Assembly (NCBI RefSeq): GCF_000003815.2
Contig: NC_049993.1
Location: forward strand, 11,813,436 to 11,877,435
Origin: Branchiostoma floridae
Lineage: Eukaryota > Chordata > Leptocardii > Amphioxiformes > Branchiostomatidae
Direction of reading: 5' to 3'
DNA length: 64,000 bases
The translations under genes and the position numbers were made by a program. The notes beneath the pieces are model-generated. The model was not told the DNA's origin. It did not search any database and saw only the letters and a program-made list of their open reading frames with translations. Positions 10,990 through 24,300 of the stretch are shown here, piece by piece. Each line of letters starts with the position of its first letter. The first letter of the stretch is position 1.

Positions 10990-13254
10990 ATGTCTCTCGC
11001 ACGTATCATCAGATCTGCGATGACATGGGGCATCGCAAGTTTCTACGGCTCCGTAATGCTCGTTACCATGACGCTAGGCGCTATCAGGCGCGGGCCACGA
11101 GCGTTCTTCGGCTACAAGGTTCGGCAGGACCGCCCCAAGTGTCTGGACGACCCGGAGCTGGGCACGCACGGGTACGTGCGGCTGAAGAGCAGCGGGCTGA
11201 GGTTCCACTATGTGGCGGCAGGGGAGAGGGGCAAGCCGCTCATGCTGTGTCTGCACGGCTTCCCGGAGTGTTGGTACTCCTGGAGACACCAACTCAAGGA
11301 GTTCAGGTATGCGGTAGTCACCGTACACCCGTGAGAGAGGAAACCAAATTATGCTTGGTAATTTTACCTCAGAGAGTTGATTAATAAATAAGTAGCTCAT
11401 GGCTGTGTACAAATTCTTTTTGTGTTGATACGCCTTCAAGTTGGGGATAACTTTAGTTGCATTCAAAGTGCAATGCTTAAACATTTCTGGTGATGGTATT
11501 TTGTTTTTGTGATTGTTTTTAGTATAATTATCCCCTGAGAATTGTTTTAGCCTAGGGATGGATTTTTGTTACTAGTATTGCAACCAACCTGGGAAAAAGT
11601 CAATTAGGATAAGCTAGAGGCAGTATATTTAGCCAATGAGATTCCCTTGGCCCATGTACTACATGCATGTACCTTGAAAACCTAATAATACATTGTACAT
11701 GTGTATGATCAAAAAGTGTCAATGGGTATAGCTATAACGTTATGAAAATGATAACGGAAAAAAAAAAACATCGGTCACGGGTATCTACTCCATACAAAAT
11801 CTCGAAATATATTTGGCCCAAATGTTGAATCCTTTCCATGCAAATGCAAGGAGAATTGGAAATACAGTAGACAAGCCAGTTAATTGCACAACCCTTCCTA
11901 TAATTGCACGGAATCCCAAGAAATCCGAACGGGTGCAGTCTAGCTGGATAGCTAGCATTACCACCTGGATGATTGCTGGCAAATGAGGTGTGCCATTAAT
12001 TTGATTAAACAGATTATACTGTTTTAGGAAAAATAGTTACATTTCTTTCCCTTTGGTAAAATAAGTGAACTATTATAAATGTCACACCTTTCAGGAACTC
12101 CTACCGTGTTGTCGCCCCCGACCTTCGCGGTTACGGTGAGACGGAATCCCCACAACCATTCGGTTATTGGGGATGGCCCAACTTCAGTGTGTCCCACCTG
12201 ACCAATGACGTGCGAGAGTTGATCGAGGCTTTAGGCTACAGTTCCTGTACCCTGGTGGCACATGACTGGGGCGGTGTGGTTGCCTGGCAGTTCGCTATTG
12301 ACCATCCTGATCTCGTGGACAAGTTGATCGTGATGAACATCCCACATCCTGGCATCTTTGCGAAGTACATGAGCACCCATTTCTCCCAGTTCCGCCGCTC
12401 CTGGTACATGTTTCTCTTCCAGTTGCCATGGCTACCAGAGATCTTAGTGAAATCCTTCGACTTTGAGGTAAGTGTACAGGAAGAAACTGTTTTTCATTTA
12501 AAGCTACAGGTGCCACATTGGTTCTTTCATAGTTTTACTGCAGGACAAAAATGTTCAAAGATGACCACATTGTTCCAAACAATTGTGTATGATTTGTTTG
12601 TCCAGATGATCAGTGATTGCTTCAAAGGCAAAGGGATGGGCTGCAGGCGCCGTGATGCCATAACAGACGAGGACTTAGAAGCCTTCAAGTACACCTTTGC
12701 CAGACCTGAGGCCAACATGTCTGGAGGTAGTGCATCCTATTCTTAGTGGATCCAATCTCCTCTGGGATTGGTGGAGTAGGAAATTTCCAGAGCAATGCTT
12801 CTCCTATTGGGTGACTGTTAGTGCGGTAACTCTAAGTGAGTTCAGCTTACTTTAAGTACAATTTTTGAGTACAATTAGGGAGTTGCTGTCCCAATCATGA
12901 GTGAGTTCAGTCTCTTAAAAAGTTTGCACTGAGCAAACTCGTTATTATAAGAAACATCATGTGATATGACATATGTGAAATGATTTATGCTTTCCTTCCA
13001 CTCACTTAGCCATCAACTACTACCGTGCTGCCTTCAAGGCACCCCCACCCCGCAGCTACAAGGGCACAAAGGTGACGTGCCCCACCCTGATGATCTGGGG
13101 GGACCAGGACGCGGCCTTAGAGGTGGGGCTGACTGAGGGGACGGACAAGTTTGTACCTGACTTTACTCTGAAGATGGTGCCGGGAGCCAGCCACTGGGTA
13201 CAGCAGGACCAGCCTGAGGTGGTCATTGGGATCATGAGGGATTGGCTGAAGTAG
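10990..13254 (+). CDS. EPHX4: Epoxide hydrolase 4-like alpha/beta hydrolase, copy A
   Basis: Four exons: 10990-11306, 12095-12467, 12606-12726 and 13010-13254, giving 351 residues, close to the vertebrate EPHX4/ABHD7 length. An N-terminal hydrophobic segment (about residues 10-32) is a likely membrane anchor. The alpha/beta-hydrolase core shows the oxyanion motif HGFPE (89-93), nucleophile D163 in AHDWGG, acid D304 in GDQDAALE and the catalytic histidine H332 in ASHWVQQD. Lid tyrosines are present (FKYTFA, NYYRA). The residues needed for epoxide hydrolysis are therefore intact; the substrate is unknown. It lies head to tail with copy B 2 kb downstream and is clearly a tandem duplicate. The ATG was chosen by alignment to copy B (MGFL... 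against MSLA...). A polyadenylation signal aataaa lies near 13673. Confidence 0.92.
11869..11960 (+). repeat. Dispersed repeat with attgcac motifs in EPHX4-A intron 1
   Basis: The segment contains gccagttaattgcac followed by ataattgcacggaa. A related arrangement (gccagtcaattgcac ... gtcaattgcacggaa) occurs at about 31916-31975 in GIPC intron 1 in the same orientation. This is probably one dispersed family. Confidence 0.5.
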
Positions 13255-13268
13255 ATCAATAGCAGGCA

Positions 13269-13447
13269 TCTTAGCCTGGATGCCAGGCCATTTCTAGGTT
13301 GTACACAAGCAAGCTCTTCAGCTCCTAGGGAATATTACCACAGACACCCTCAGACCCTAAGATATGGAACTGGGGAATGTCTGTGGTAAAATTTCCTTGG
13401 GGGTATGTTGGCCCTCAAACTTCCTTGTGTAGGCTGTGGGCCTATCT
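13269..13447. repeat. Foldback element downstream of EPHX4-A
   Basis: Paired segments include attaccacagac (near 13334) with gtctgtggtaa (near 13379), and tagcctgg with a matching ggccta near the right end. It is imperfect and likely to be a MITE relic. Confidence 0.5.
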
Positions 13448-13986
13448 CTAATAATGGTACAAAATGCATTCCAGCACTACCCATTGTCCTGACATACCTG
13501 AAGGCTTGGATCAATAGATCCTATTCAAGTTGCTGAAGAATTGAAATTACTAGAGTACAGAAGTGATATCATGTTTGCAGTGAGAACTTTAAAGATCATA
13601 ATCTCCTTTCTTGATAAATGGTTTTCTGGACCAAGAAATAGATTCTATAAATTTGAAGACAAATTGCTCAAGAATAAAACCTTCTAGAGTTCAGTAGTAA
13701 TTACATATTGGTGCAGTGTATGATGTTTGCTGTGTGAACTAGGATTATATTCTCCTTTCTTGGCAAATTGTTTTCTAGACAAAGAAATTAATTCTAATAT
13801 GAAGACAAAGTCTTGGGTTATTTTTTCAAATGAATGTGCAGTTCCAGAATTTCTAACAGTGACATATGAATTGATTTGTATCAATTTTGAAATTGATATG
13901 AAATCTATTGATTTGTATGAGTAGTAGTGTGTAAAAATATATTAAGATGATCACAAAAGTGGCAAACGAGTACTTCATATTCTGGA

Positions 13987-14023
13987 CAAGGAGGTTGAAT
14001 AGCTAGGGGATTCAACCTCCTTG
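13987..14023. repeat. Perfect 14-bp hairpin
   Basis: Arms caaggaggttgaat and attcaacctccttg are separated by 9 bases. There is no T tract or other transcription signal. Confidence 0.75.
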
Positions 14024-14498
14024 TTCTGGGCAAGTCAACCATCATCAAGGTACTTTTGTTACTGTAATCAAGGATCTATGAAATGGAACCTGTTTGTGAT
14101 TTAATATGGTGTATTGTAACTTGCATTGTAAATGCCAGCAGGCAAAGAATTATGAGACAAGTAATAGTTACCCCATGGGCGGGGCGAGTTTTCTGTGTAT
14201 ATCACCAGGCCCGCCTACCGAAAGTCCACAATCTTTCTTGTTATTGCTTGAAAAGCTGTGACAGACAGTGTCAGGCTGTAACAACACAAGGTCATTAATC
14301 TTGTCAAGACCTTCCAGGGCAAGGTGCCTGGAGAGACAGAAAGTCTGGTCATATTCCTCTGGGGAATTAGAAGTCTAGAGTAGGATTGGTCAGTTATCAC
14401 ATGACACAATTCTAGTCCCAGAAGATGGGCTCAAAGGTAAGCGAGGATTGGTCAGAACAGGTCACATGCGTAGATTTCTTGATATTACTAGTAGTAGT

Positions 14499-14590
14499 AC
14501 CACACTTTTCTTCTGAAATCACCACACTTTTCTCCTGATATCACCACACTTTTCTCCTCATTTGCATGAAATAGCAACACACTTTTTTCA
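14499..14590 (+). repeat. Short tandem repeat, unit about 26 bp
   Basis: About three diverged units of caccacacttttctcctga type lie upstream of EPHX4-B. They end beside an octamer-like atttgcat. Confidence 0.6.
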
Positions 14591-15209
14591 TAGCGACATA
14601 CTATGTGGATATAGCAACAGAAAATGGGGGCTTCTCATTGGCTGAGGGGAAGTAGCCATGGGCTAATAAAGGTTTTTTGAATTATAAAATCCGTTCTTTA
14701 TTCTCATGCAATTGTCTTGAGCTAAGCATCACTTAACGTTTACTGTGTCTGTAAGTTAGTAAACTAGTTGTTGTTGATGGAACCTCCTTGGTAATAATTA
14801 TGGTACACAGCCTGGAGGTAAATTAATTGGCGACAAATGTTATCTGAACGCGAACCCTAAATGATTTGGCCAACCAACTTGCCGAAGAGGTGGATTTGAT
14901 AAACGACCTGTTACCTTTGGGGTCAATGCCCTCAAGGGCGTTGGTCTGGTCGATTTGAATGTGGGGGCTACAACCGGATGAGATTAAAGTGAATATGATC
15001 CATTGTAGATTTTTTAATGCTAATTCTATTTAAAAATATGGTGTCAATTTTATTTTTAGAGTTTGCCTTCGATTAGAAATTTTGTATACATTGCACTTGT
15101 CAATGATATCTATAAACAGATATCACCACTCTAATGGTATGGTCTCACCAAGAATATTTACAACTGACCCGCAAGTTAACGTTAAGGAACTCTGAACTCG
15201 TGAGAAGAC

Positions 15210-18007
15210 ATGGGTTTCCTCAGTAATATCGTCCAAGTAGTTACAACTTGGGTCATCGCAAGTTTCTATGGTTCCTTGGTTCTCTTTTACGTGGTGCTCA
15301 GAATTATCAGGCGCGGACCCCGGGCGTTCTTTGGCTACAAGGTTCGGCAGGGCCGCCCCAAGTGTCTGGACGACCCGGAGCAGGGCACGCACGGGTACGT
15401 GCGGCTGAAGAGCAGCGGGCTGAGGTTCCACTATGTGGCGGCAGGGGAGAGGGACAAGCCGCTCATGCTGTGTCTGCACGGCTTCCCGGAGTGTTGGTAC
15501 TCCTGGAGACACCAACTCAAGGAGTTCAGGTATGCGGTATCGGGGTTTTCGGAAAACCCTGTCCAGTCCAGACAGGGAAATGGGGCGGAAAACCCTGTCC
15601 AGTCTGAAAAGAGGGTCTGCATAGGGGTTCCTGGCAATACTTAAAACTATTTAAGACAGCAGACAGCACTTTAATACACTAAATTGATACACATAACTAA
15701 CGTTTTTTTAGGTGGCGGTATAATGGCACATGGTGGAATTATGATAGTCGATGTTAACCTATTAAAGTTGCATTCAAAGTGCAATGAAAGGTTTCTGACA
15801 GAGATGGCTCATGTTGTACAGTGATCCATGGTCATGTCAGGAAATGCAAGTATGATTTCTTCCTTGAAGTATGGCATAATTTGCATAATTGATGAGGATA
15901 TTCTGTCAAAGCAGTTTTTTTTTCAATGTATCATTTGTCCCGGACAGGATATGGTCTTTACATTTAGGGGGTGATAGCATTTCATGTGAGGACAAGGTGG
16001 GGCAGCCAGGTTTGAGCCCCCTAACATTAACTTTTGGAACTGCAGAGGGATTTTTGTACCAAAAATTCCAAAGGGGATAACTGAAGAAAGGAATGATGGA
16101 ATTCCATCATTTTAGACATGCAGGTACTGTAGTGAAGGCAAAGATGCACACAGTGACATGCACATTATGCAAATGAAGACCTAACTTGCATAATCGATGA
16201 GGAAATTGTACAAATACTACAATTCCATTACTTTCCATCACAGGACTTTAGTAAACTTAACAAAATGTAATTCATGACAGGTGGAACATAGCATATATCA
16301 AACATGCAAATCAGGAACTGATTTGCATAATTCATTGATACAAAAAGTCTCAATGATAAATGATATGAAATTTGTACTTGTGATGTGTTAGTTGATGGTG
16401 AACATGGCCATGCATTGATCATGCAAATCAATGTCTGAAATTATTACATCGATTATAAAAACAGCTACAGTGAAAAGAAAAAAAAACGTGCATCACCGCG
16501 CAGGCCCATGCAGAGGACATGCTAAACTACATATGAATGTGGCAAAGGGAACATAAAGATACAGATGCGAATGTGCGTTACATGGACATAAACAATAGTC
16601 TGTTGCTGGAGGTTACCATCCGGTCACAGACTAACTAATTACTCTCTATTATAATGTATTACACCCTGTGTTCTTTCAGGAACTCCTACCGTGTTGTCGC
16701 CCCCGACCTACGCGGTTATGGTGAGACGGAATCCCCACAACCATTCGGTTATTGGGGCTGGCCCAACTTCAGTGTGTCCCACCTGACCAATGACGTGCAA
16801 GAGTTGATCGAGGCTTTAGGCTACAGTTCCTGTACCCTGGTGGCACATGACTGGGGCGGTATCATTGCCTGGCTGTTCGCTGTTGATCATCCTGATCTCG
16901 TGGACAAGCTGATCGTGATGAACGCCCCCCATCCTGGCACCTTTATGAAGTACATGAGAACCCATTTCTCCCAGTTCCGCCGCTCCTGGTACGTTTTCTT
17001 CTACCAGTTGCCATGGCTACCAGAGAACATGGTTAAAGCCTTTGACTTTCAGGTAGGTTGGGGAGATTCAGAGACAGTTTGCTCTTTTAATGGCTCTTTT
17101 TAATGACTAATGCAATGTACTGCTATAAACTGTTGAGCTATACACACTACTAAGAGAATTTGAAAGAAAGGTGCTTTTTTCAGACCCTCTAATCGAATGT
17201 CTTCTTATTTAGCAATGCAATCTGACTACTAAGATGTATATTATAAGTTTATTTGGTTGCTAGAATATGATACTACCCTACACGAGAACACATTGCAATT
17301 CCATAATCTGTAATTTCTGTCTCTGTATTCTTCAGTTAATCTACGGTGCCTTCAAAGGTAAAGGCATGGGCTGCAAACGTCGTGATGCCGTAACTGAAGA
17401 AGACTTAGAAGCTTTCAAGTACACCTTTGCCAGACCTGGAGTTAACATTTCTGCAGGTATCGGTGCTGTCTTCATTTTGTTGAAACTTCAATGGGCCTAA
17501 TCTGTATCTGTAAATTGTAAAAGGTCTCTTTTTCTTTGTCATCCAATTGGACATGTACTACTGGTACTACTATTGTTGTCAGGGCAATTTTTTACCTCCA
17601 CTCCCAAATATGAATAGATGATGTAGCATGAACAAGATAGACTCACTATTCCACAAATATGTCTTGTCTGCCCACCCTGTACTTCCTTTTTATAGCATTC
17701 TGTCTTTCTAAACTAAGGTTATATGATATAACATCCAACAATGTTTCTTCTGTTACTTTAAGCCATCAACTACTACCGTGCTATGTTGAAGCAGCCACCA
17801 CGCAGCTACAAGGGTACAAAGGTGACGTGCCCCACCCTGATGATCTGGGGAGACCAGGACGCAGCCTTAGAGGTGGGGCTGACTGAGGGGACGGACAAGT
17901 TTGTACCTGACTTTACTCTGAAGATGGTGCCGGGAGCCAGCCACTGGGTACAGCAGGACCAGCCTGAGGTGGTCAATGGGATCATGAGGGACTGGCTGAA
18001 GGCATAG
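15210..18007 (+). CDS. EPHX4: Epoxide hydrolase 4-like alpha/beta hydrolase, copy B
   Basis: Four exons at the same intron positions and phases as copy A: 15210-15529, 16680-17052, 17336-17456 and 17763-18007, giving 352 residues. The membrane anchor, HGFPE, AHDWGG nucleophile, GDQDAALE acid and ASHWVQQD histidine are all present, so it should be catalytically competent. The anchor region and exon 3 differ clearly from copy A. The second half of exon 1 and most of exon 4 are almost identical to it, and the exon 1 identity runs over the splice donor into the first bases of the intron. It ends KA after the position where copy A stops. The gene is convergent with GIPC. Confidence 0.92.
15870..16440. 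repeat. Diverged repeats with octamer-like ATGCAAAT motifs in EPHX4-B intron 1
   Basis: The phrase ttgcataat(t/c)gatgagga occurs at about 15878 and 16189. Matches to atgcaaat or atttgcat lie near 16170, 16304, 16320 and 16424. The intron appears to contain an old repeat with several copies of this motif. Confidence 0.45.
16432..16590 (-). repeat. Dispersed repeat shared with GIPC intron 1
   Basis: The reverse complement aligns with 30445-30600: gatgtaacgc, tcgcatctgtatct, gttccctttgccaca, agcatgtcctctgca and atcgatgtaataatttcag occur in the same order. The copies differ by small indels. This is a non-coding dispersed element; its family was not identified. Confidence 0.7.
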
Positions 18008-21000
18008 AAGAGGGGACAGAAAGAACAGCATAGTATATTGAGGAGGATTTTGCTTTTGCACAACATTTCCAAACCGGGGCCTGGTTGCATTAATGCAACA
18101 TTCGGAAATTTATCAAGGAATGCAAGTTCTGCTCATTACTGATTTTGTTAATTTTCTGTGCATTTTCTTGTACTTTATATGACATTTTTGTTCCAGGCCC
18201 CAGTTTGGAAATCTGACCATAGCTTTACCGTGCTTGCTGGCATAGCCTGGCGTCCATCCGTTTTGAGCTTGTGTCTGCTTTGTAATGGGCATTTCTATAA
18301 ATCCAACTGCACATACACAGGTCAAAGGTGGAGGGCCCTGACTTGTAAACAAATCTCGTCTCTAAAATGGTTTGTACATATCCAGATATGTATGGTTTTG
18401 TTTATGTCTCTTGGGGACTTTCACCTTTGACCTGCACATGCCCAGATGGATCTGTGAACAACCTTTTAGTTGCTGCTAGCCCTCAAGGTACAGCATAGGT
18501 ATATAAATTAAAAGTGATTTGCATTTGCATAGATTTGCATACAATATTTACTTTACCAGGGGCATCTTGTCACGAATCAGGACTTCATTAATATGTTTTC
18601 ATATTTTGAGAAGAAATGATACATTAGACAAAGTGTGATGAGACATTAGAGACCAGTTTGATGTTTTAGGAGATTATGTTTGAAATTGCTTGGTGATGAC
18701 AGGCTTTTGCGATTTGGCAGGTTTGACATTGTATGAGCCAGGTTGTCATTTTAAAGACAATCCAGCTTTCAATCTAATCTTGTCAAAGGAAAAATTTGCA
18801 TGGGTAAACATTTAAGCTCATAATTGTTGGTAATCGTGTACTCTTCATGAGCACTCGTGGTCTCTATACCAGTACTAGTATCCTTTGTGCAGCCAAAACT
18901 ATACTGCAAAAATAATAACACAATAAATTGCAATTTGCACATTGACTTGGGAAAATTTATTGTGGTAAAACACTTGAATTGACCAGTCCTTCCAGTTCAG
19001 TGTGTTTCAGGTACACAGGCTCTACTGGCTACAACACAGTCCAACATTATTTCTAATATATAGTCATTGCAAAAAATTTCCTCAATATTCTTCCCATTAG
19101 TTTGCAATTATTGCAAATCAGAATGTCTCACATACCAGGCTACACATTCACAATATATTCAAACATTAAATAATGATTACTTTAATAATAATTACAACAT
19201 ATTTCTTATGTTACAAGTACTACATATTACTCCTTGGTACCAACCAAAAATCAAAGACTTGACAAAGGATCTTCTCTTGTACCACAATAGATAATACAAA
19301 ACACTAGGAGATGAAATTGTCAGTGTAGAGTTGAAAGAAGGTTACAGTTGATATTTGTTCATTGTGGCTTGTTGTATTAACCCTTCTCCATACAGGCGAA
19401 CATCTTAACCAATGTAAACATGGTACCAAATAATAATCTTTGCATGAAAAAGATAAAGCATCCTGGTGTGTACTAGGTAAACTTGACTGCCCAGATGTTT
19501 TTCACTAACATTCACGTCAGAGAATGAATCTTGCAACAACTTTTTTTACCTTGTTCTTGAATCTGAACAGCACTTCAATGACATTTCTTACCGTTAGATT
19601 GTACTGAAAATGACTGCTATGTTTAAGGTTAACATGTCACAAGGCACGTGCTATTACATTTGATATGTGAAAAGACTATAAGAATTGTGTCCTCTGGCTG
19701 GTAGCAATTACAAACTTGTAAAAACTTGTTAAAGACAGCAGTGATTTTGTCTTGGATAGCTGGTACTTCTTTTTGACACGCAAAATAGTTATTATACTAA
19801 GATATTCAAACATTCATTACATAATATATTAGTCCCAGCATAGTAGATTTGGATTAGAGAAAAGACTTTTTCAAACCCAATAGGACATTGTGGATATTTG
19901 GGTAATTTTGGGTAATTTAACACAATTAATGGTCCACACAGTGGTTACAGAGCAGTCTAGAAAAAGAAAGCCAAACAGGAAAGAAGGTATGCATCCAAAA
20001 ATCCAAAATTTATGTACGAGGTTGTTGGTGGGCTAAATGACATTTGAGTTACATTACACCCTCAAAAATGCCTCTTTTGTCATAACACATTCTGTAAGCA
20101 AACTAGAAGGTTACTAGATTACTAAAAAGGCACTTTTTACAACAGGTTCTGACCAGTTGAATAATAAGCAATTGCCATTGGACAGTTCTGCTTCAAACAA
20201 CAAAAGGAACCTCCTTGGTCAAAACCATATCTTTAAGCCGTATCTTTAAGTAGTATAAGGCAACAAATTTCTTGATCTTTCTTGGTCAAAAATTGGCCAA
20301 CATCATTTTCAACTTGGTTCTAACTTGATTTCCATTTCCACACATCGGGACAATTTAGAAACATGGTCAGTGATAAGAGTAAGTTACCTTTCATGTGATG
20401 GGCAGAGCTTAGAACTAAAGCCACAATATTATTCCCTTTTCAGTCATCTCAAATCTGCCACCCCCCTCCTCAAGCTGCCAAGAACACTTCCCCCTACTCA
20501 TTCCCTTCTTCACACTTGGCATCATTCACGCTTGATTTATAATCATATTCAAGATTGCTACTTTCAAACTAACACCTATCATTACACAACACTCACAGTT
20601 ACATTATACATGTATACCAAGATTAATTTTCATCAGGCTGGATTAATAAGGCACAGATTGATTAAACTTTGATTGTCAAAGATTCTAAGATTTAAAAACT
20701 TTGTACATCCAGATCCCACTTTGATTTGCTGTAAATAACCTTTACAGACCTTTCCAGAAATTGATGTTAAAATTAATTAAAATCTTCTGAAATAATTACA
20801 TACTGTCAATTCATATATTAGAGCTTCATTGTAGGATAAATATGATCATAGTCTATTTCATTTAGTCATATTAAATGAATAGAAAAATATTGTGTTCCAA
20901 AATGGTAATTCAGTGATTGATATAAAAATGTTCCTCTTATTTCAATAAGAATAGATCTGAAACACGGATATGTTGTATGCAACTTTTAGAAAATTTAATA

Positions 21001-21360
21001 CATTCTTATGAATTATGCATTTAGATTTATCAACTCATTGTCACAAACTTGTTTGTGGAGAAAAGTGAAGCTGTTTTTTGAAATATTTCTATCAAACTTT
21101 GCTTCTGGCCAATTTTGATGAGTTTCATCCTCTCTTGACTTGAGCATCATTTAGGTCACTTTTGAATGGATTCCATCTAAAAACAGGTAGATGTTAATGT
21201 TGCCATTATGAAGAAACCATCTTTCACTTACATTATTACAAAACAGATTACTTTTCATACTTTCTACCAAAACGACTTCATTGTACAATTCTGTGTCCTG
21301 CATTAACCAAGGAGGCGGAGGTTTCTTGGTACCCTTTGTAGGGTTATAACGACCTTGTCG
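18008..21360. other. Convergent intergenic region EPHX4-B / GIPC
   Basis: AT-rich, with no recognised gene or RNA. A plus-strand aataaa near 18921 and a minus-strand aataaa (read as tttatt near 18956) are candidate polyadenylation signals. Much of the region is probably the 3' UTRs of both genes. Confidence 0.5.
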
Positions 21361-24300
21361 TCAAATCCTGCCCATCTTGGCGTCTGAGATCGCTCCCCAT
21401 ACATCAAAGATGAACTCATCTGGGAAGGCAAACTCTCCCAGCCTGTCGTCTAGTGCCTGCGCAAACTCATCTGGGTTGTTTTTCGTCTTACATATGTCCA
21501 CCATTGTCTCAGCTGCAGGGATACAAGGAACAGATTTAAATAGGTATGCAGTAACTTTATTTCCTTATTTCAGGTACTCAAAGCCATAGCAGAGAAATAA
21601 CAAAGAGTACTATACAAGTTTAAAACTGCTCTTCCTCTTATTTCTGTTGCAAGAAATGAATATAGACTAAAACACATGACATCTTAACCTAGACTTAACC
21701 TGTACAATGTGTTTTGTTTTATACATACATTTGCATTTATCAATTTCATTTGGTTTTGCCAAGGGTTCCTTACCCAGTTCCATGTCTCTGATGCCCATGA
21801 ATGACTCCAACAGGTCGTCTATCTTCCTAGCTGCCCGCTCTTCAAATTCTGTAGGCTGTTAGAAACAAAAAACACAACTATTATTTCTTCTGTACTTTAT
21901 TTGTTTGTCATTATTCTGTCCTTCAAGTAGTATGAATATTATTGCAAACTTTAAAACATCTTTTTGATGACAGCCACCTGTATATTGTCGACTGCTGCCT
22001 ACCCATGTCAGGGATCCCAGCAGCAGTATAGTCAAATACTGGGTACTAAATGTACTAACCAGTTTAGTTTTTGTATCTGTTCAAATGTTAGTAAAACACA
22101 GTTACATAGAACCATATTCCATATTGGATTTCAGTGAAATTTTTACAGAATTATAACTGTTACCAAGGATCTATGACCTGGTGACCTCTCCCTCACAAGT
22201 TAGCTGACATTTGTACTACATCACATGTACAGGATTGTTCTAGAAATGTGTACAATGTGCTGTGGTATGATGTATGTGGGAGGCTTTACTTACAGCATCC
22301 TCCACAGTAGCCGGTCCCTTGGACCTCATCCTGAGGGTCTGCTTGCCTGTTCCCACCTTCTGTGGGGCAGCTTCCGTCTGGGCACCCTGCTTACTGGATC
22401 TGGGAGCAATATCAGCTGTAGGGGAGGGGGAAATACAATGTAGGTATTTGTTTACTACTCAGTAATACATGTTAGTTTAGGTCATTCCCACATCAGTACA
22501 CCAGTGCCCAGCCCCATTGCAATAGCCCGTGGGTCACACCTTTTTTGTGCAGTAGGGGGCTTAAGTGCACTTGAAGTGGTGTGTATTTGACTATCATATT
22601 TTCCCAAATGCTGAGTACTTAGTCTGAAGTAGAGGAAGTGAACCGTTTTTGAAAGTCAAGGGTATGATGCTGCCAGGGTCAACTAAGAACCTGTACCAAG
22701 TGCATCAATTTGGTGAATGCTCTAGTCACTTGTCCATTGAGTAATACTATACATGTACTACTTACATGTTATGAATATTAATTGTATTACACTCTCACAC
22801 AAGGATCAACTTGAAAAAGTACATTGAATGCGTTGAAATAGATACAGCAGTAACTTTGTGCTTTTACTTTGGACAAGAGGTTTAAAAAGTTGTCAACAAG
22901 GACAAGTTGCATTTGCATTATCCATTCTCCTGGTAGCAGGAAAATGCCCTGACAAGAATCAATGCCCTGTGTTCTTACCGAATGCCTTTCTGGGCTCCAC
23001 CAGCCTGATGGTGAAGGTGGTTCCCTCCTGCAGATCCTTTAACCTTTTGGCCACCTCATAATGCCGAGCACCCACCTGTTGGAATATAGCAAACACGGGT
23101 TAACACATTGGCAATATCTGTATTAAAAGTAAGCCACTATATTAGTATTCAAACTCAAAGGATAGTCAGAAGTATGATGGCAGTTGTCTTCAGATCTTGA
23201 TGTAAAAAAAAAATTACCAGTTTCAACTTTTTATCAGAGAGCCTTCATCTAGTGAGGAAGAGCAAAGCCACACTTTTATGTTGTCTAAAACAGGGTAGCT
23301 ATATTCTTTCCATAAGTCATTATACTAGGATCTAAGCCAGGCAGGGCATTTTTGTAAGAATACCAATCAGAATTTGACATCTCAGTTTGCACTGACTAGA
23401 TTAGCCAATAAGCATAAAGAATGTCATATTGAAAGTAATAATTATCATAAAACACTGGACCTAAAATGTAGCTGTACAGGACAATTAGCACATAAATATC
23501 CAGTTTACAAATCTTTGTTATCAGTATGATAACAAAGGTTTGATATAATAAAACAACCTTAATGGTTCAGACGTGACACTGTGTCACCCTACACTGTGTC
23601 TCACCAAGTTGGTCCCCTGGATAGCTTCAATGTGATCTCCCACGCACACAGTCTTGACGTTGTCCATGATGGAGTCTTCCTTGATACGTTTGATAAAGGC
23701 GTAGCCGGCTCCATTATCTGTTATCGTCAGACCAAGGGCTGGTGCTGATTTTGTTACCTACATAATTATAGAAAGGCAATTAGTCTGATGTTATTGTTCT
23801 GTCATTTCCTTTTCATTTCATTTTAGTAAATATTGTAAAACAGAATCGAGTACCAACTTTGCATCTAAGAATAAACTTTACTACATGAGCTACACCAAAG
23901 GGCAGTTTTACCAGATATACATAGTAAAATACTATGCAGATATTATCAATTTGTGGATGAGAAAGAAAATTAAAGTCATAATTTTCTGGATTCGATGTTC
24001 ACTTTTTTCACTCAACACCTTCTTTCAATTCTCCTAAACAGAGCTTAAGTAAACAAAAAGAAAATAATAGTTATTCTCTTCAATGTCCGTCAACATCTAC
24101 ACAGTTTTAAAATTTGTATCATCATCAGACTACAATCAATCTGCATTTTCATCGACTTGATTCTAGGGTTTCCGGAATTGATGGGGTGGGTTAGCGGCCC
24201 AGCCTGCTAGTGCACCCCATCAATTCCGGAAACCTCTTGATTCTTTAAGTATTTCACCTCTATGTCCTTGGTCTGTCCTCTGCAGTGTGCAAAGATGAAG

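Larger units (their letters stand above)
13255..15209. other. Spacer between the tandem EPHX4 copies
   Basis: No gene is recognised. The spacer holds a roughly 180-bp foldback (13269-13447), a perfect hairpin (13987-14023) and a short tandem array of caccacacttttctcctga units at about 14499-14590. The EPHX4-B promoter should lie near its right end. Confidence 0.6.
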
